Shown in pieces: positions 12,234 to 23,070 of a DNA stretch of 64,000 bases. The stretch comes from Cyrtodaria siliqua (lineage: Eukaryota; Mollusca; Bivalvia; Adapedonta; Hiatellidae). The notes under the pieces were generated by a model that searched no databases, was not told the DNA's origin, and saw only the letters and a list, made by a program, of their open reading frames with translations. The stretch is taken from positions 1 to 64,000 of the forward strand of contig JAWPHD010001226.1 of NCBI GenBank assembly GCA_037043455.1. The letters run 5' to 3'. Position numbers and translations under genes: made by a program. How positions within the stretch are numbered: position 1 is the stretch's first letter; every line of letters starts with the position of its first letter.

Positions 12234-12635
12234 CCGTATTTCCTCTAACAGTAGCTCCCAGGCGCTATGGAAAGTGCGAAGAGAGGCACTACTAGTATGA
12301 TACAAATTTTCAATATATTTCACCTCCTTCCCCACCCCCCTCCCCACCCCGACATTTTCCTTATATAATTACGGTACGGCGATCTTTTAATGTTACACCG
12401 ATATTGACTAAACCTAAACTTGACAATGTACTGAGTATATTACTGTTATCACTCTGCATCTATATGATACACATTTCCGTCAAACTCCCGTAATCAAATC
12501 CATTAGCGGTAAAAACAGTGTATGTTTTTCAGGAACTTTTAATTTAATCAAATCCATTTTTGAAGACGGTACGGTTTCTTAAAACAGGTGGGGGCGCTTC
12601 TATTAGGGAAGGCGCTTCTAATAGAGGAAATACGG
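12234..12635. mobile_element. MITE-like foldback element, TA-flanked
   Basis: The left end CCGTATTTCCTCTAACAG and the right end, read in reverse, CCGTATTTCCTCTATTAG form a terminal inverted repeat of about 25 bp. TA dinucleotides flank both ends (12232-12233 and 12636-12637), the target site of Tc1/mariner-type elements. There is no coding capacity in the roughly 400 bp. Confidence 0.6.
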
Positions 12636-12658
12636 TATTAATATATAGGTAAATTGAA

Positions 12659-12892
12659 TTGAATGTTGTTTAACGGCTCATCAACACAGTACAGGTTATT
12701 TAGAGCCGCCCCAGAGAGAGGGGAAGGATACATAGGAATCCGGGAACCTGCCCTACTCTTATTATCGAATAGATTCCTATGATTCTTTAACGTGCTCGGA
12801 GGATAGACCGATACACGGGACCGCCCGGTTTACGTCCCCATCCGACGGACGAGGCTAAGGAAAAGTGTTTTGCCCAAGAACACACCGACGGA
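12659..12892 (+). repeat. 235-bp dispersed repeat, copy 1
   Basis: It starts TTGAATGTTGTTTAACGGC and ends ACACACCGACGGA, and is about 90% similar by eye to 13242-13478. Both contain a GATAGACCGATACACGGGAC core. Non-coding; the family is not recognised. Confidence 0.8.
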
Positions 12893-13241
12893 ATACAGTG
12901 GCACCACGGAGGATTGAACCCGTGAACATTTTACCATCAACTTGTATGGGTTTTGTGTGATAAATAGAATCTCACAAAATCATCTATTATTTTTTAAACT
13001 CTTCAGCAAACATCATTTGATGCTCGACAAGCCGCGCATTGTATATTTTGCCAACTCGTTTAATAAATCCACACTCGCTCATGGAAGATCAGCTATTATA
13101 TCCGCCGAGAAATAAATATTTAATTTTTTTATGTCATACATAGAATGAAATATTACATTTTCATATCGTGCCCGGCCTTCGCCCAAATATAAGCTCTCGG
13201 GCAGATATTGGCATCTCGGGGCAATACAGGATGAGATATGG

Positions 13242-13478
13242 ATTGAATGTTGTTAAACGGCTCATCAGCACAGTATAGGTTATTTAGAGCTGCCCAAGAG
13301 AGAGGGTAAGGATACATAGGAATCTGGGAACTGTGCCCTACCCTTATTATCGAATAGATTCCTATTGTTCCTTAACGTGCTCTGAGGATAGACCGATACA
13401 CGGGACCGCCCGGTTTACGTCCCCATCCGAAGGACGAGGCTAAGGGAAAGTGTCTTTCCCAAGAACACATCGACGGAA
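13242..13478 (+). repeat. 235-bp dispersed repeat, copy 2
   Basis: Same orientation as copy 1 and 350 bp downstream, with small indels and point differences. The pair may be separate insertions or one local duplication. Confidence 0.8.
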
Positions 13479-15653
13479 AGGATGAGATATGAAATGCCTG
13501 TATATTATTTTCTATAATTATAGTATAACTGTATAATTTATATTATATAGTATTACTAATTGCTGATATTATTGCAACAATCATATATTTAAACCTGTGG
13601 TAGAATAACGAAGACAAATAACACATCTAAATTTTATTTAATTATATGCAAGCAGTTTTAAAGTGAAATTGATACTGGACTGATAAACTATTAATACTAA
13701 TGTTCGACAAAATCTTCAAGATTGACATATGTCCCTTTAAAGTGTCCTATTATTTGTAATTTAACTGGGGCGGTCTTTAATAATATCGCTGTAAACTGTC
13801 AACATCACAGAGAAACTTTCATGTTGTATTATCGTGTATCCATTGTTTTATGTGATAGAATTTCACAATATCTCAATAAAAAAACAAAAAAGTAAAGTAT
13901 CCCAATGAGCTGGGACAATTATACTTATAGTTAGGCAAAAAAAGAAATTGTGTTTTTGTAACCTGACCAGACTCCCTTATCACTCCTCTCTTTTTTTTAA
14001 AGTAGCTATCCCACCAAATAACTACAAAATTACACTAGAAAACCGTTTATCGAAACTCTATCCAGGTTTTCAGGTCATATAACAATGTATATGTGCCGAT
14101 TAAAAGTATAGGTTTATTAATAGGTTCTTAAAATACCCGTGATTGCATATCCGTAAAATGATGGTACCGGTAACTCTTAATTCAACACTCCAGTTTTGGG
14201 GTTTGGTCCGGCTGGTTAAAGCTGTTTATACCGTGTATGTAGATTTTGGATTCTCAAAATATGTAAGTTATATATATACTTTGTCATCAGTAGGTTTAGA
14301 AACAGTGTACATAATGTTTATAAAATCTGACTTGTTGGCGGGATGGCTACTTTAATGAGAATAATAAAAAAATCTGTACAAATCGGGTTCTGCCACTCAA
14401 ATAAATCGTGTTTCTCAAGCTTATTAAAATCTTCATTTATAAAAACCACGTTAAAGAACCATAGAAATGTATTCCCGAATTTCCCTCTATGGGGTGGCTC
14501 GAAATGTTAACATTTGCTAGTAAGATAGATCGAGTAGCTTAAGTACATTTTTTAAATTCCACTCTCTGCGGTGGCTCGAAATATTGCCAAATCATAACAT
14601 TAGCTAGATTAACCTATATCACAGGGGTCAAATATATTAAAAGTTTATAGCTTTAGCTTACCCAGGGCTAGGCTCAGTCTCAGAGCTGGAACTTGGAGAT
14701 GCCACTTGACAGAAGGTGGCAACATCTGCAAAGATCCCTGAAAGAAAAATCAATTGTTGTTTTTATACATGTACAGTAGATGTGTTAATTGGGGTGTGGT
14801 GGGTGAAGGGGAGGTGGCAACTGTGCATTTCTGCTCTGCGGTCATAGAGGGGGTTTGGGGACAGGCCATTTATTTTTGGGGAACAATGGAACATTGTCCG
14901 TTATTGGTAGTATTTTTGGGGAACAAGGCCAAGGGAACATAATAATAAAAATAAATGGATTTTTTTTTGGAGAACAAAGCAAACTATTTTTGGGGAACAA
15001 TTTTCAGTGAACATAGACCCTACTTGGAGGGTCTCATCATAGAAATAATACATCAGTGCTATATTATTATTAAATTTTAACGGAGACAGTACCGAGTAAT
15101 GTACATACCTTTCATGCTTTGTTTTGTTTATGTCTGTCGGTGTCCCTAATCGAGGCGAACGCGACATGACTCATGTGATCTACATGACATGACCTTGACT
15201 CGGGCTTGAGTAGTATTTTTAGTAGCTGTACATGTTCTACAAGTATTTGTTACATCACTAAACCATAACAATAGTTAACACATGAATAGGTCTGTCTTTT
15301 TGCTCATTAAATCCTGGAATGGTTAAATATTCACTTGCAATTATCCACAGTTCATTCAACCGTAAATCAACACAACAAATTACAGCCGACTAGGCCTACA
15401 GTACAGTATAATAAGCGTCTAGAGCTGCTGATTTTTACCGTAAACATGCTAAAGGAAAGGCAGAAAAAGTGTTTAAAGGTTGACTTACCGACATTTTATC
15501 CGGGACAGGAAATAACTATGTCCGGGAGTAGAAAATATTCATGTTTTACATTTCTGTTATTGATTTTCAGTTTTGCTTATTTAGCTTGTAGCCGCCATTT
15601 TGAATAATGTGTGTTTTGAGTGACAAAAAAGGGTGACCATCCTTCAAAACGGT

Positions 15654-15777
15654 CTCAAAAAATGTGTAGTCATGAATTTTGCCGAAATTTTCAGGAAAGG
15701 TAGTAGAGGTACTGACCTATCATTCCTGTTAGTTTAAGCTAAATTGGTGACTACACATTTTTTGTGACCGTTTTGAG
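15654..15777. repeat. Short inverted repeat
   Basis: CTCAAAAAATGTGTAGTCA at 15654-15672 is inverted at 15748-15777, where it carries an 11-bp addition in the middle. A loop of about 75 bp separates the arms. It lies near the right end of the 6.4-kb insertion and may be a subterminal structure of that element. Confidence 0.7.
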
Positions 15778-16098
15778 AAATCGGCAATTTTGCAGTTTCA
15801 AAAAACTCAAAATTTCCGATCTTCACATTTGAACAGCGATTTAGGCTATGCAAAATATGCCAGTAGTAGTCAAAACGAATGCTATGGGGATGTTTAACGT
15901 ATAAACTTACTTTATTCATTGTCTGGGTTGTTTTTGCATTCAAAATTAGCTTAAGCTAACGTTTTTTAAAAGACAACTGCAATTTCCGCGTAACTGCACG
16001 TGAGTGCAAATTGGGACTACTTCGTGTTAAAACACTTGAAATGCAAAAGTGAGTTAGGCGGTGTGTGCGCGTGAAAAGCTGTAGCTGCTGCTGCACTG

Positions 16099-17233
16099 GA
16101 TATAGAACTTTTTATAAATTCAATAAAAGCAAGTTGGGTTAAACGACTAACAGATATAAACAATAATGGCGAATGGAAGTATATATACATGTCTTCAATG
16201 GAAAAATATGGCGGAAACTTCATCTTTGAGAGTAACTTCAGTTGCAAAGATGGTTATTCTATGTTCAGCGAAACGCCGTATTTATGTAACTTATCGAATC
16301 ATGGTAAAAAAATAATTTTAATTCTAATATTGAAGATGTTAATTTAGTAAAACAGTACATATAGAATAATTCTTTCATTAAAAATAAAGGCAGATTATTA
16401 TTTTACAAATCATGGTTACAGCTAGGAATTAAAACAATAAATGATATTTATGATTCTAGACAAAAGACGTTTTATACTTTTGAAAGATTAAGACAATTAT
16501 ATAATATAGGTGATTCCGAATTTCTCAATTATTTCACTATTACCCAAAGCATACCAAAAAGATGGAAACAAATTATTAAAACAGAAAATATAATAAAAAT
16601 TGAAAAAAACCAACACCTTTATTACACCAAGACAAGAAATGCAACTCTCCAAATAGAATGTTATATAATATGCAAATTCAGCTAATTAATAATGATAATG
16701 AAATAAAACCTCATCTTAAATGGGAATACATATTTAACAACCTTAACTGGAAAACCATTTATTGTCTACCTTTCAAAAGTACTATAGACACAAAACTAAG
16801 ATCATTTCAATACAAATACATTATGAGAATTTTACCTACAAACCAGTTGTTGTCTAAATGTAAAATAGTTAATTCAAGTTTATGTGAATTTTGAGATAGA
16901 CATCCGGAAACTCTAGAACATTTGTTTTGGGAATGTCATTTTGTAAGAGCCTTTTGGACTCAAGTACATAATTTTTGTATTGCCAACAATCAACCTTTTA
17001 ACATCTATTATCAAAATGTATCGTTCGGGTTATACAACTCATCAACATTTAACTTACTAAACTGTATAATTTTACTTGCTAAATATTTTATTTTTAAAAA
17101 TAAATACACGAGAACAATTCCCAGTATTGCAGCATTCATACCATACTTACAAAAAAACAAGCAAATAGAAAGAATTATTGCAATAAACAAAAACAAACTT
17201 AGGTCACACGAAATTAAATGGGGTAACATGTAA
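16099..17233 (+). pseudogene. LINE ORF2, C-terminal part (old copy)
   Basis: It continues the ORF2 of 7048-9650 after the nested insertion. Recognisable blocks are WVKRL, the segment KSTIDTKLRSFQYKYIMRI, and a Cys-His motif (C-x2-C type, damaged) before HLFWECHFVRAFW, which matches the cysteine-containing C-terminus of the younger copy. The stop is at 17231-17233, and several stops and frame changes precede it. Confidence 0.85.
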
Positions 17234-17502
17234 AATAATAATAAAAAAAATATACATACAGCTTCTCATCTGTAAACCTCTATTTCTCTTATCTTTTCTC
17301 CTTTTTGACTTTCTTTAATTCGTCTTTATCTTTTTTTATATTCACACTTAAAAGATTACCTGTAAGACATTGTATTAATGTTCTGTTATTTATAGTAACC
17401 ATATAATGTGTTAAGTTTCAAAATCATATAGTTTGTATTAACTTTTGTATAACATTGTATTATGTCTTACATGGAATAAAAGAAATTAATCACAAATAAT
17501 TG

Positions 17503-17906
17503 AATTTGATTGATCAAGTTTCAAATGTTTAGTTACCATTCATAATAATTTCATACTTTCAAACCTTAATTGGCTTTGACAAAGATGCAGTTATTAGAGA
17601 AACTAAAATTGGGGCAGTAGTACCAAACATAACAAATTATATTGATACTTTATATGTTCACTGTGATTTGATAAGTAATTCTATTGTTGATGGATCATAC
17701 TGGATGTTATTTATGAAATAAGTACACCTGACCTTACGAGGTCATATCCTTTCAAAGATGAACTGATAAGAGTAGGGTATTGTGAAGAGAACAAAACAAT
17801 CATTAACAGTATTACTATTTACATAACCGATTTCTCTCGTAAAATTATTAATCTTAATGGAGTTCATATTGCGTCATTTCGATTTCCTTTAAAAGAATTA
17901 ATGTAA
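17503..17906 (+). pseudogene. Penton-like capsid protein, C-terminal fragment (copy A)
   Basis: The sequence is homologous to the C-terminal two thirds of the 253-aa protein at 23498-24259. It shares DKDAVIRETK, the DTLYVHCDLISNSIVDGSY block and the final FRFPLKELM-type end. It starts right at the end of the old LINE, which removed or displaced the N-terminal part. At least two frame changes (near 17560 and 17700) make it non-functional. Confidence 0.8.
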
Positions 17907-17919
17907 TATTAAGTTATAC

Positions 17920-18118
17920 ATGACATGTTTAAAAAAAGTTTATGACACTTGTATGGGAACCTACACTCAAGTAGATAGATTGACGGGAGCTGGTATATTT
18001 GATATTGTTTCAAAAGTTGGATCAAAAATATTTAGTGAGTCTGTAAAAACAGCAGGCAAGAAAGCATTAGAAACTGGTGGTTAACAAATCATAGAGAGTG
18101 GTTCTAAAAAACTTGAAA
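17920..18118 (+). pseudogene. Basic 138/145-aa virion protein, N-terminal half (copy A)
   Basis: ATG 17920 opens a frame related to the intact genes at 23071-23487 and 39785-40222 (TYTQVDRLTGAGIFD and KTAGKKALET blocks). It has one in-frame stop near 18083, and homology ends at about 18118. There the sequence jumps across the missing MCP, pVI-like and protease genes to the end of the PLA2 gene, a deletion of several kilobases. Confidence 0.8.
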
Positions 18119-18419
18119 CCCGCTTGATAGTCGAAAACCAGCAAATGAATTAGATGCTATTTGCAACATGCTGGCCGTTTTAAAAACGTGCAAATCCAAA
18201 TCACTTGTAGAAAAAATGCTAAAATCTTGATTGTTAAGCCGGTTATTAGTACTAAATATAAACTTGGTCTTGGAGCATCAAAAACAAGAAAAGGCATTGA
18301 GATGGACTGATAAGTTAGCCGATGAATTTCATAAACCCATATGAAGAAAGTTCACTCAACGTCGCGTGATTGTTATGAAATTGATAAAATATGGTCGGCT
18401 GATTTAGTTGATATGCAAA
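18119..18419 (+). pseudogene. Fused remnants: PLA2-gene 3' end and integrase N-terminus (copy A)
   Basis: 18119-18300 matches the region from the middle to the end of the PLA2-domain gene in copies B and C, with frame changes. 18300-18419 matches the beginning of the integrase up to the first catalytic Asp block (SADLVDMQS). Homology stops at 18419. These are non-functional leftovers that show the integrase end of copy A lies on the right. Confidence 0.8.
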
Positions 18420-18663
18420 GTAGTATAGATACTGAGGGTATAGGGCCAGATTTTCCCTCGCGACAAAGCAATCAAACAATTATCAAGTTGTCTCCAGTTG
18501 ACCTTAACACAAACATTTACAAATGCCAAATGGCGATGCCGTGCTTGCTGCCAGACCCCCACACAACTACAAAAACTGCTTGATTGACCTTCGCTTAGGA
18601 AGAACGTTACCAGTACCCCCAGTATCTATTAATTTTGTAAATAACTAAAACATTTGCAATTCA
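18420..18663. other. Junction between copies A and B, coding-like but unidentified
   Basis: These 240 bp separate two integrase ends that face each other. One plus frame reads SRQSNQTIIKLSPVDLNTNI, and after a frame change another reads RLGRTLPVPPVSINF followed by a stop at about 18650. The codon pattern looks protein-like, but I do not recognise the family. It could be a terminal gene of the virus or foreign DNA captured at the junction. The homologous flank of copy C (51703-51745) diverges after about 30 bp. Confidence 0.4.
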
Positions 18664-18978
18664 TTAAGCAAAGTCAGACGGAACCGGACAGTAGTCTTCA
18701 TCATCGCTCTGCATATCATTTTTTACCATGGAGTATTTTATTTTTCTACACTTTGCTATTTTGTATTTCAGTTCAAGAAGCTCTTCTCTGTTTCAATCCA
18801 GCTCGCGTTCATAATTATCCATTTTGACCAGCAGTCGTCTTTTATTGGTGTCCATAAAATCATCACGAACTACTTCATATTCTACTTGTAGTTGCTTGCT
18901 TGTCATCAATTTTCTTCTATATTTATCTTTTAAATTGTTAAGTTTTCTGCAAACCTTTTCTAATCTTTCTTGTTCCAT
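18664..18978 (-). pseudogene. Small coiled-coil protein at the integrase end (copy B, one nonsense codon)
   Basis: From ATG 18978 the minus strand encodes a Lys/Arg/Glu-rich helical protein of about 104 codons, with a stop at 18664-18666 and one internal TGA near 18793. The C-terminal end, MQSDDEDYCPVPSDFA, is also kept in copy C (51590-51702), where the N-terminal half is deleted. No family is recognised. It is the outermost gene next to the integrase. Confidence 0.65.
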
Positions 18979-19014
18979 TATATAATAATACTATATATAA
19001 TTATTTTTAAACTC

Positions 19015-19954
19015 TTATTTAATATTTTCAATATCCTTGAATGGGACCCAACTATTGAAGTCCTTATTGTAACCCTTCCATTTAATCAATGCTTGTTTCT
19101 TTTTGTAATCACGTCGTATTACTTTTTCAATCCTGAATATTTCTTGCTTTGCTTTTATCATTTCTAATCCATAAAAGCTTCCATCAATGTTTTCGTTGTT
19201 TAAATCTTTTATTTTGTATGTCACAGGATTTGTGTTTTGAATTTCATCAACAACAAATATTTCTTCAGTCCAATTTGGAGTATAACCTTTTTCAAACGTT
19301 CTTTTATATTTGCTGATTCTAACATTATCTCCTATTTTAAACTTTGGCTTAATTTGATTACTTCTCATTTTTCCATACAAGTTGAAATACACCGTTCCTT
19401 TATTCTTTTCATCACTTGCTTCAGTCGGTGTCATTTTAATACTCCGATGTTTTGTGTTATTATACTTGTCAACCATTTCTTGCAACACGTCTAAGTATGT
19501 ATTTGTATTGTTAGCCGTAAAATATTTTCACATCTTTTCTTTTAATGTCCGGTTAAATCGTTCAATTACTACAGCTTTTCCGAAATTAAAAGTGTGATAC
19601 ATTTTGATATTATTATCAACAAGGAATAGCTTAAACGTCTTGTTATAAAACTCCACACCTTGATCAACCCACAACAATTTACACTGTCTTCCTGTACTGA
19701 TTATCTGTTGAAACGCTTTGGTAATTTCTAAACCAGTTTTATTTGGGACCGGCACAACCCAAGCAAATTTCCTAAACACATCAATAACAGTAAGCAAATA
19801 TTTAGTACCTTTATTATACTTTGAAAACGATTGCATATCAACCAAATCAGCAGACCATATTTTATCAATTTCATTAACAATCACACGGCGTTGAGTGAAC
19901 TTTCTTCGTTATAGGCTTATGAAGTTCCTCTGCTAACTTGTCCGTCCAATTCAT
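19015..19954 (-). pseudogene. Polinton integrase, DDE (rve) with C-terminal chromodomain (copy B)
   Basis: The protein would join the linear element into host DNA. Visible blocks are SADLVDM (first catalytic Asp), LLWVDQGVEFYN (second Asp), a VVIERFN block with the catalytic Glu, and a C-terminal chromodomain (YKKKQALIKWKGYNKDFNSW). It is nearly colinear with the copy C integrase. It has one nonsense codon (a Trp codon changed to TGA near 19526, just after the catalytic Glu block) and a frame change close to the start near 19905. Retrovirus-like integrase plus chromodomain is a hallmark of Polintons. Confidence 0.95.
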
Positions 19955-20021
19955 TGCATTTTTTAGTTTTTTGAGTTTCCAAGACCAAGTTTATATTTTG
20001 TGCTAATAACTGGTTTTACTA

Positions 20022-20406
20022 TCAAATTTTTAAAGTTTTAGACTTACTAGATTTTAAACCAGCAAGCATGTTTTTATCACACATTGATTTATTACTAGGA
20101 TTTTCATCATAACAAAAATCATGATCTTTACAAACAGCATATAATTCATTTACCGGTTCTCCGCTATCAAGTGGATTACCAGGGCCACAATATTTATAAC
20201 CAGGAAGTGTTAATCCCTTTTTAGGTAACAGAGGAAGTATAGCTTTGTGAATATCGATATTACCACCTTCTGTGTTTTTAACAAACTTTGTTTTAGTAAT
20301 ACCGCAAGATGCACAAGTTGCTTTAAACATTTTTCGACCATTTTTTGCTAAAACATACTTAGGATCAACTTTTCAGTAACATTTTTTCTTTTATGCAATA
20401 ACTCAT
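20022..20406 (-). pseudogene. Cys-rich protein with parvovirus-type phospholipase A2 domain (copy B)
   Basis: ATG 20406 is preceded by TAATCTAAT..ATATCATAT. An N-terminal frame change lies near 20370. The main frame has a [11 protein letters not shown] zinc-ribbon-like motif, then [16 protein letters not shown] (calcium-binding loop) and [10 protein letters not shown] (catalytic His-Asp), the two signatures of the PLA2 domain that parvoviruses carry in VP1. In those viruses the enzyme lets the particle leave the endosome. Here it is probably a virion protein with the same task, by inference. The C-terminus is shifted near 20040 relative to copy C. Confidence 0.9.
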
Positions 20407-20429
20407 ATATGATATGATTAGATTTAACT

Positions 20430-20850
20430 TTATTTTAAAAAATATGATTTTATGATGTTTTCATTTTCTACTGGTTTGTAAGGTTTTAATAATTTGTAAA
20501 GAATATCATACATACTATTTCTTTCTTGTAACTTTTTAATGAAGAATAGACAGAAATATCCACACAGAACACTTGTTTTATCTTGATATTGAATAGTGTT
20601 GTATTTTATATTAGGTATGTACGTTAAAACTTCTTTTGGTGGGCTCAGACCAAACGGATCAAAGTAATAATTATCATAGTAAAAAGTCCAGTGTGTACCA
20701 GGTCCAGTATGATCATCCAGATTAATAATACCAGGTTTTTGTTTGTTTTGTTTCGCTGGTAATTTGTATTTGCTGTACACCCCACTGAATTTCTGTATAC
20801 CTAGCTGCTTAACCCATTTTATTTTATCTAAGTTAGAGATAGGTTCATTT
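20430..20850 (-). pseudogene. Adenain-type cysteine protease (copy B)
   Basis: The frame contains KIKWVKQLGI near its start, GPGTHWTFYYDN with the catalytic His, YFDPFG with the Asp/Asn position, and LCGYFCLF with the catalytic Cys, the order seen in adenovirus protease and Polinton PRO. The stop is near 20430. From 20780 inward the frame is unbroken, and the active-site residues are all present. I cannot identify an in-frame ATG for the first 25 codons, and a stop lies just upstream, so the start may be damaged. It would process capsid and core precursors. Confidence 0.9.
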
Positions 20851-21754
20851 TTAATGTGTTTTTTTTACAAATGGGATACTTCTGTATGGCCTAATTTGTG
20901 AGTCTACTTGTAAACCATTTCCACGATCAACTCTTAGTCCCTGTCCTCTTCTATCTACTTGCAAACCTTTTCCAGTTAAGCCACTAATAAGAGATCCGAT
21001 CAACGGAATTCCTAATGATGCAAGAAGCCCAAGAAATCCTCCGTCCTGCTGTTGTTTTTTAGTTAGTTTAACAGGTCAGCGACCTTTTCACTATTTTATT
21101 TTTTTGTGCAGCTGTTAATTTATTTGATGCGAGAAGTGTATGTTTTTATCACTAGGAACAGTTACCGTTACGTCTTGCTGTTTTTCGTCACTGGAAACAG
21201 TCACCGTTTTAGGAACAGTTACCGTTTTATTACTAGAAGCACATGCCAGTACGTCTTGCATTTTTTTTTGTTAGTTTAATAGTGCAGCAACCCTTTGACT
21301 TTGCTATTTTGTTTTTTTGTGCAAGTGTTAATTTATTTGATTTTAGAAGTGTTTGTTTTTTATCAGCAGGAACAGTTACCAATATGTTACCAATTCTAGT
21401 ACTTGCCAGACCACTAAGTGCCCCTGTTGCTACAGGTCCTAATATCTTTGGGGCAAATTTAGCAACTGTTGGTAATATTGTTTTAGTTAACAAACCAGCT
21501 AATGCGCCTAAAAAGCCTCCATTTTCAGACTGAGACCTCATTTGTGATTTTGATATACTTATATCTAATCCCCGTCCATTAGATTTAGCTTTGTTAATAT
21601 TATTAATCTGAGTAGCTGTCAGCGACAAGAGAAAATTCCCAGTTAGTTGGTTATTTTTTAACCTGAGTGTTAATTCGCTCTTGTTCTCATAAGCCTTTGC
21701 TAAACTCTGTTTCTGGCCATCTGATAAATTTACTGAATAATTTACGTAAGTCAT
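20851..21754 (-). pseudogene. pVI/pX-like virion protein (copy B, frameshifted)
   Basis: ATG 21754 opens a 173-aa frame starting MTYVNYSVNLSDGQK. It has a hydrophobic, Gly-rich segment GGFLGALAGLLTKTILPTVA (about residues 78-97) and a basic KSKGCCTIKLTKKNAR part. Homology then continues in other frames to a stop at 20851, including a second hydrophobic GGFLGLLASLGIPL-type segment and a KGLQV repeat tail seen also in copy C (48750-48890). The 21100-21250 part carries a short internal duplication. The Gly-rich amphipathic segments fit a membrane-active or core-linking protein such as adenoviral pVI/pX; that is an inference. Confidence 0.7.
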
Positions 21755-21778
21755 ATATATTAATAGTTAGATTAAACA
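21755..21778 (-). promoter_or_regulatory. TCTAA late-promoter-like motif of the pVI-like gene (copy B)
   Basis: The minus strand reads GTTTAATCTAACTATTAAT directly before the ATG at 21754. The same arrangement occurs upstream of several other virion genes. Confidence 0.6.
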
Positions 21779-23049
21779 ATAACTAGTTCATTTCCAATAG
21801 TATCAATAGCAACATTTTCTTCATAGAGAACCAAAGCATCAACTTTATAAGGAGCTCCTGGGGCTATATTTAATTTATATCTCAAATTCAGTTGTTTTGG
21901 ATCAACACTGACCTCATTTCCCTTGTAACTTAAATCGAAATATATCATTCCAAAGAGATTTTTAAAATTACCCACAATGAGTAAAGTTCCAGTGTTTTTA
22001 TCATTTTGCTTGTGAGAATAATTAATAACATCTCTGCGTATTCTTATGATATTATCATGGCTGTATTCAGTTTCTGGATAATATACCCCATTTCCAACTT
22101 CCAATCTGGTTGTTTGCAAATAAGAAGCAGCATCACCAACATTTAGACGAAAAGTATCGAAAAGGTAGGTGAGGATTTCGCTCTTGGTGTGAACTCTTGT
22201 CTGATCTTTGCAAATACACAAAAACGTGTTTGGGATTTTTAACACCAGCCGTTATTCTAAATATGGTTTCAGTTAGTAGAGAACTTCCGCTTTATTGTAT
22301 CATTTCACGGAGGTAGGACCATTCTGTTGATGTCATATGATTTGACATAACATAAGCTAAACCATCTGGGTTAAATATCATTCTAGGTATCCACAAAACT
22401 AATTTATTAATATCTACTCTACTATCATCGAGACTAGCAGCTTTAAAAATTAGCACATTATCATCTGTCAGTTGCAAGCTAATTTGAATTTGACCAGGAG
22501 GAAGCATGTTTGTTTCCAAACCCACAAAGAAGGAATATTTGTTTAATGGGATTATAGAGTCAACTTTTTGATTAGTTATGATTAAAGCATGACGAATCGC
22601 AAATCCTGAATTATAACCGGCTTGATCATTTCGAGATTCTGCAGCAGTCGTATTATCTAAATAAAAGTATTCGTTTGTTCCGGTTGTCTTTGCATAGTAA
22701 TCAGAAATTTCAAGAAGCTTTTGACATTAACAAATCTGTGAAGATTATTTCCATCGTAAACTATTTTTCCATTTTGCTTTACTTGCATTTGATCAATCAG
22801 TGAAGCTGCATCGTTAATTAAAGCAATTCTGTCAGCGTCTGCAAAAGCGGCCCCATCAGCAAGTTTGTTTACTCGAAAACTGATTTCAAAATATGCGTTA
22901 TACCAATCAAAGTGAGAACTTCTGTCATTTAGTGTAAACTGATATCCACTTTTCATTTGCCTGGTAGCATTTCCTGGTTGTGCTATAGGAGTATCTAACT
23001 GAATAGGTACATATTCATATCTAGTATTATATTGATTACTTCGAAACAT
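21772..23049 (-). pseudogene. Major capsid protein, Polinton double-jelly-roll type (copy B)
   Basis: ATG 23049 starts MFRSNQYNTRYEYVPIQLDT, and the gene ends at 21772 with DTIGNELVIV. Internal landmarks are SHFDWYNAYFEISF, LIDQMQVKQNGKIVYD and EVGNGVYYPETE. The expected length is about 425 codons. Frame changes or stops lie near 22715, 22600-22530, 22290 and 22245. Its place between the pVI-like and 138-aa genes, plus the size and sequence type, fit the MCP of metazoan Polintons/adintoviruses, which builds the icosahedral shell as trimers. Confidence 0.85.
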
Positions 23050-23070
23050 CTATGTATACTAGTAATTAGA

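Larger units (their letters stand above)
9651..16098. mobile_element. 6.4-kb insertion inside the old LINE, possible 3-bp target duplication
   Basis: LINE ORF2 homology stops at 9650 and resumes at 16099 in the next codon. GAT is present on both sides (9648-9650 and 16099-16101), as expected for a 3-bp target duplication. The insert begins CAGGTGGGAAGCAG and ends GCTGCTGCTGCACTG; the ends share CAG...CTG but no long terminal inverted repeat. It has no convincing ORF. It holds internal repeats (10557-10760, 12659-12892, 13242-13478), a foldback element (12234-12635) and an inverted repeat (15654-15777). A non-autonomous DNA transposon that later collected other insertions is the simplest reading. 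Confidence 0.55.
7048..17502 (+). mobile_element. L1/Tx1-like LINE, old copy, split by a nested insertion
   Basis: ORF2-type sequence at 7048-9650 and 16099-17233 belongs to the same LINE family as the younger copy at 41781-48463. The 3' part after the stop is AT-rich with an AATAAA signal near 17475 and ends near 17502, where virus copy A resumes in the penton-like gene. The left boundary is not defined. Many stops and frame changes show it is much older than the other copy. Because it lies between two parts of virus copy A in the expected gene order, it inserted into the virus or into DNA that had already entered the virus. Confidence 0.8.

Noticed and set aside
9651..16098. Helitron
   Set aside because: The left end can be read as TC after an A, but the right end lacks a CTRR directly before T and there is no Rep/helicase sequence.
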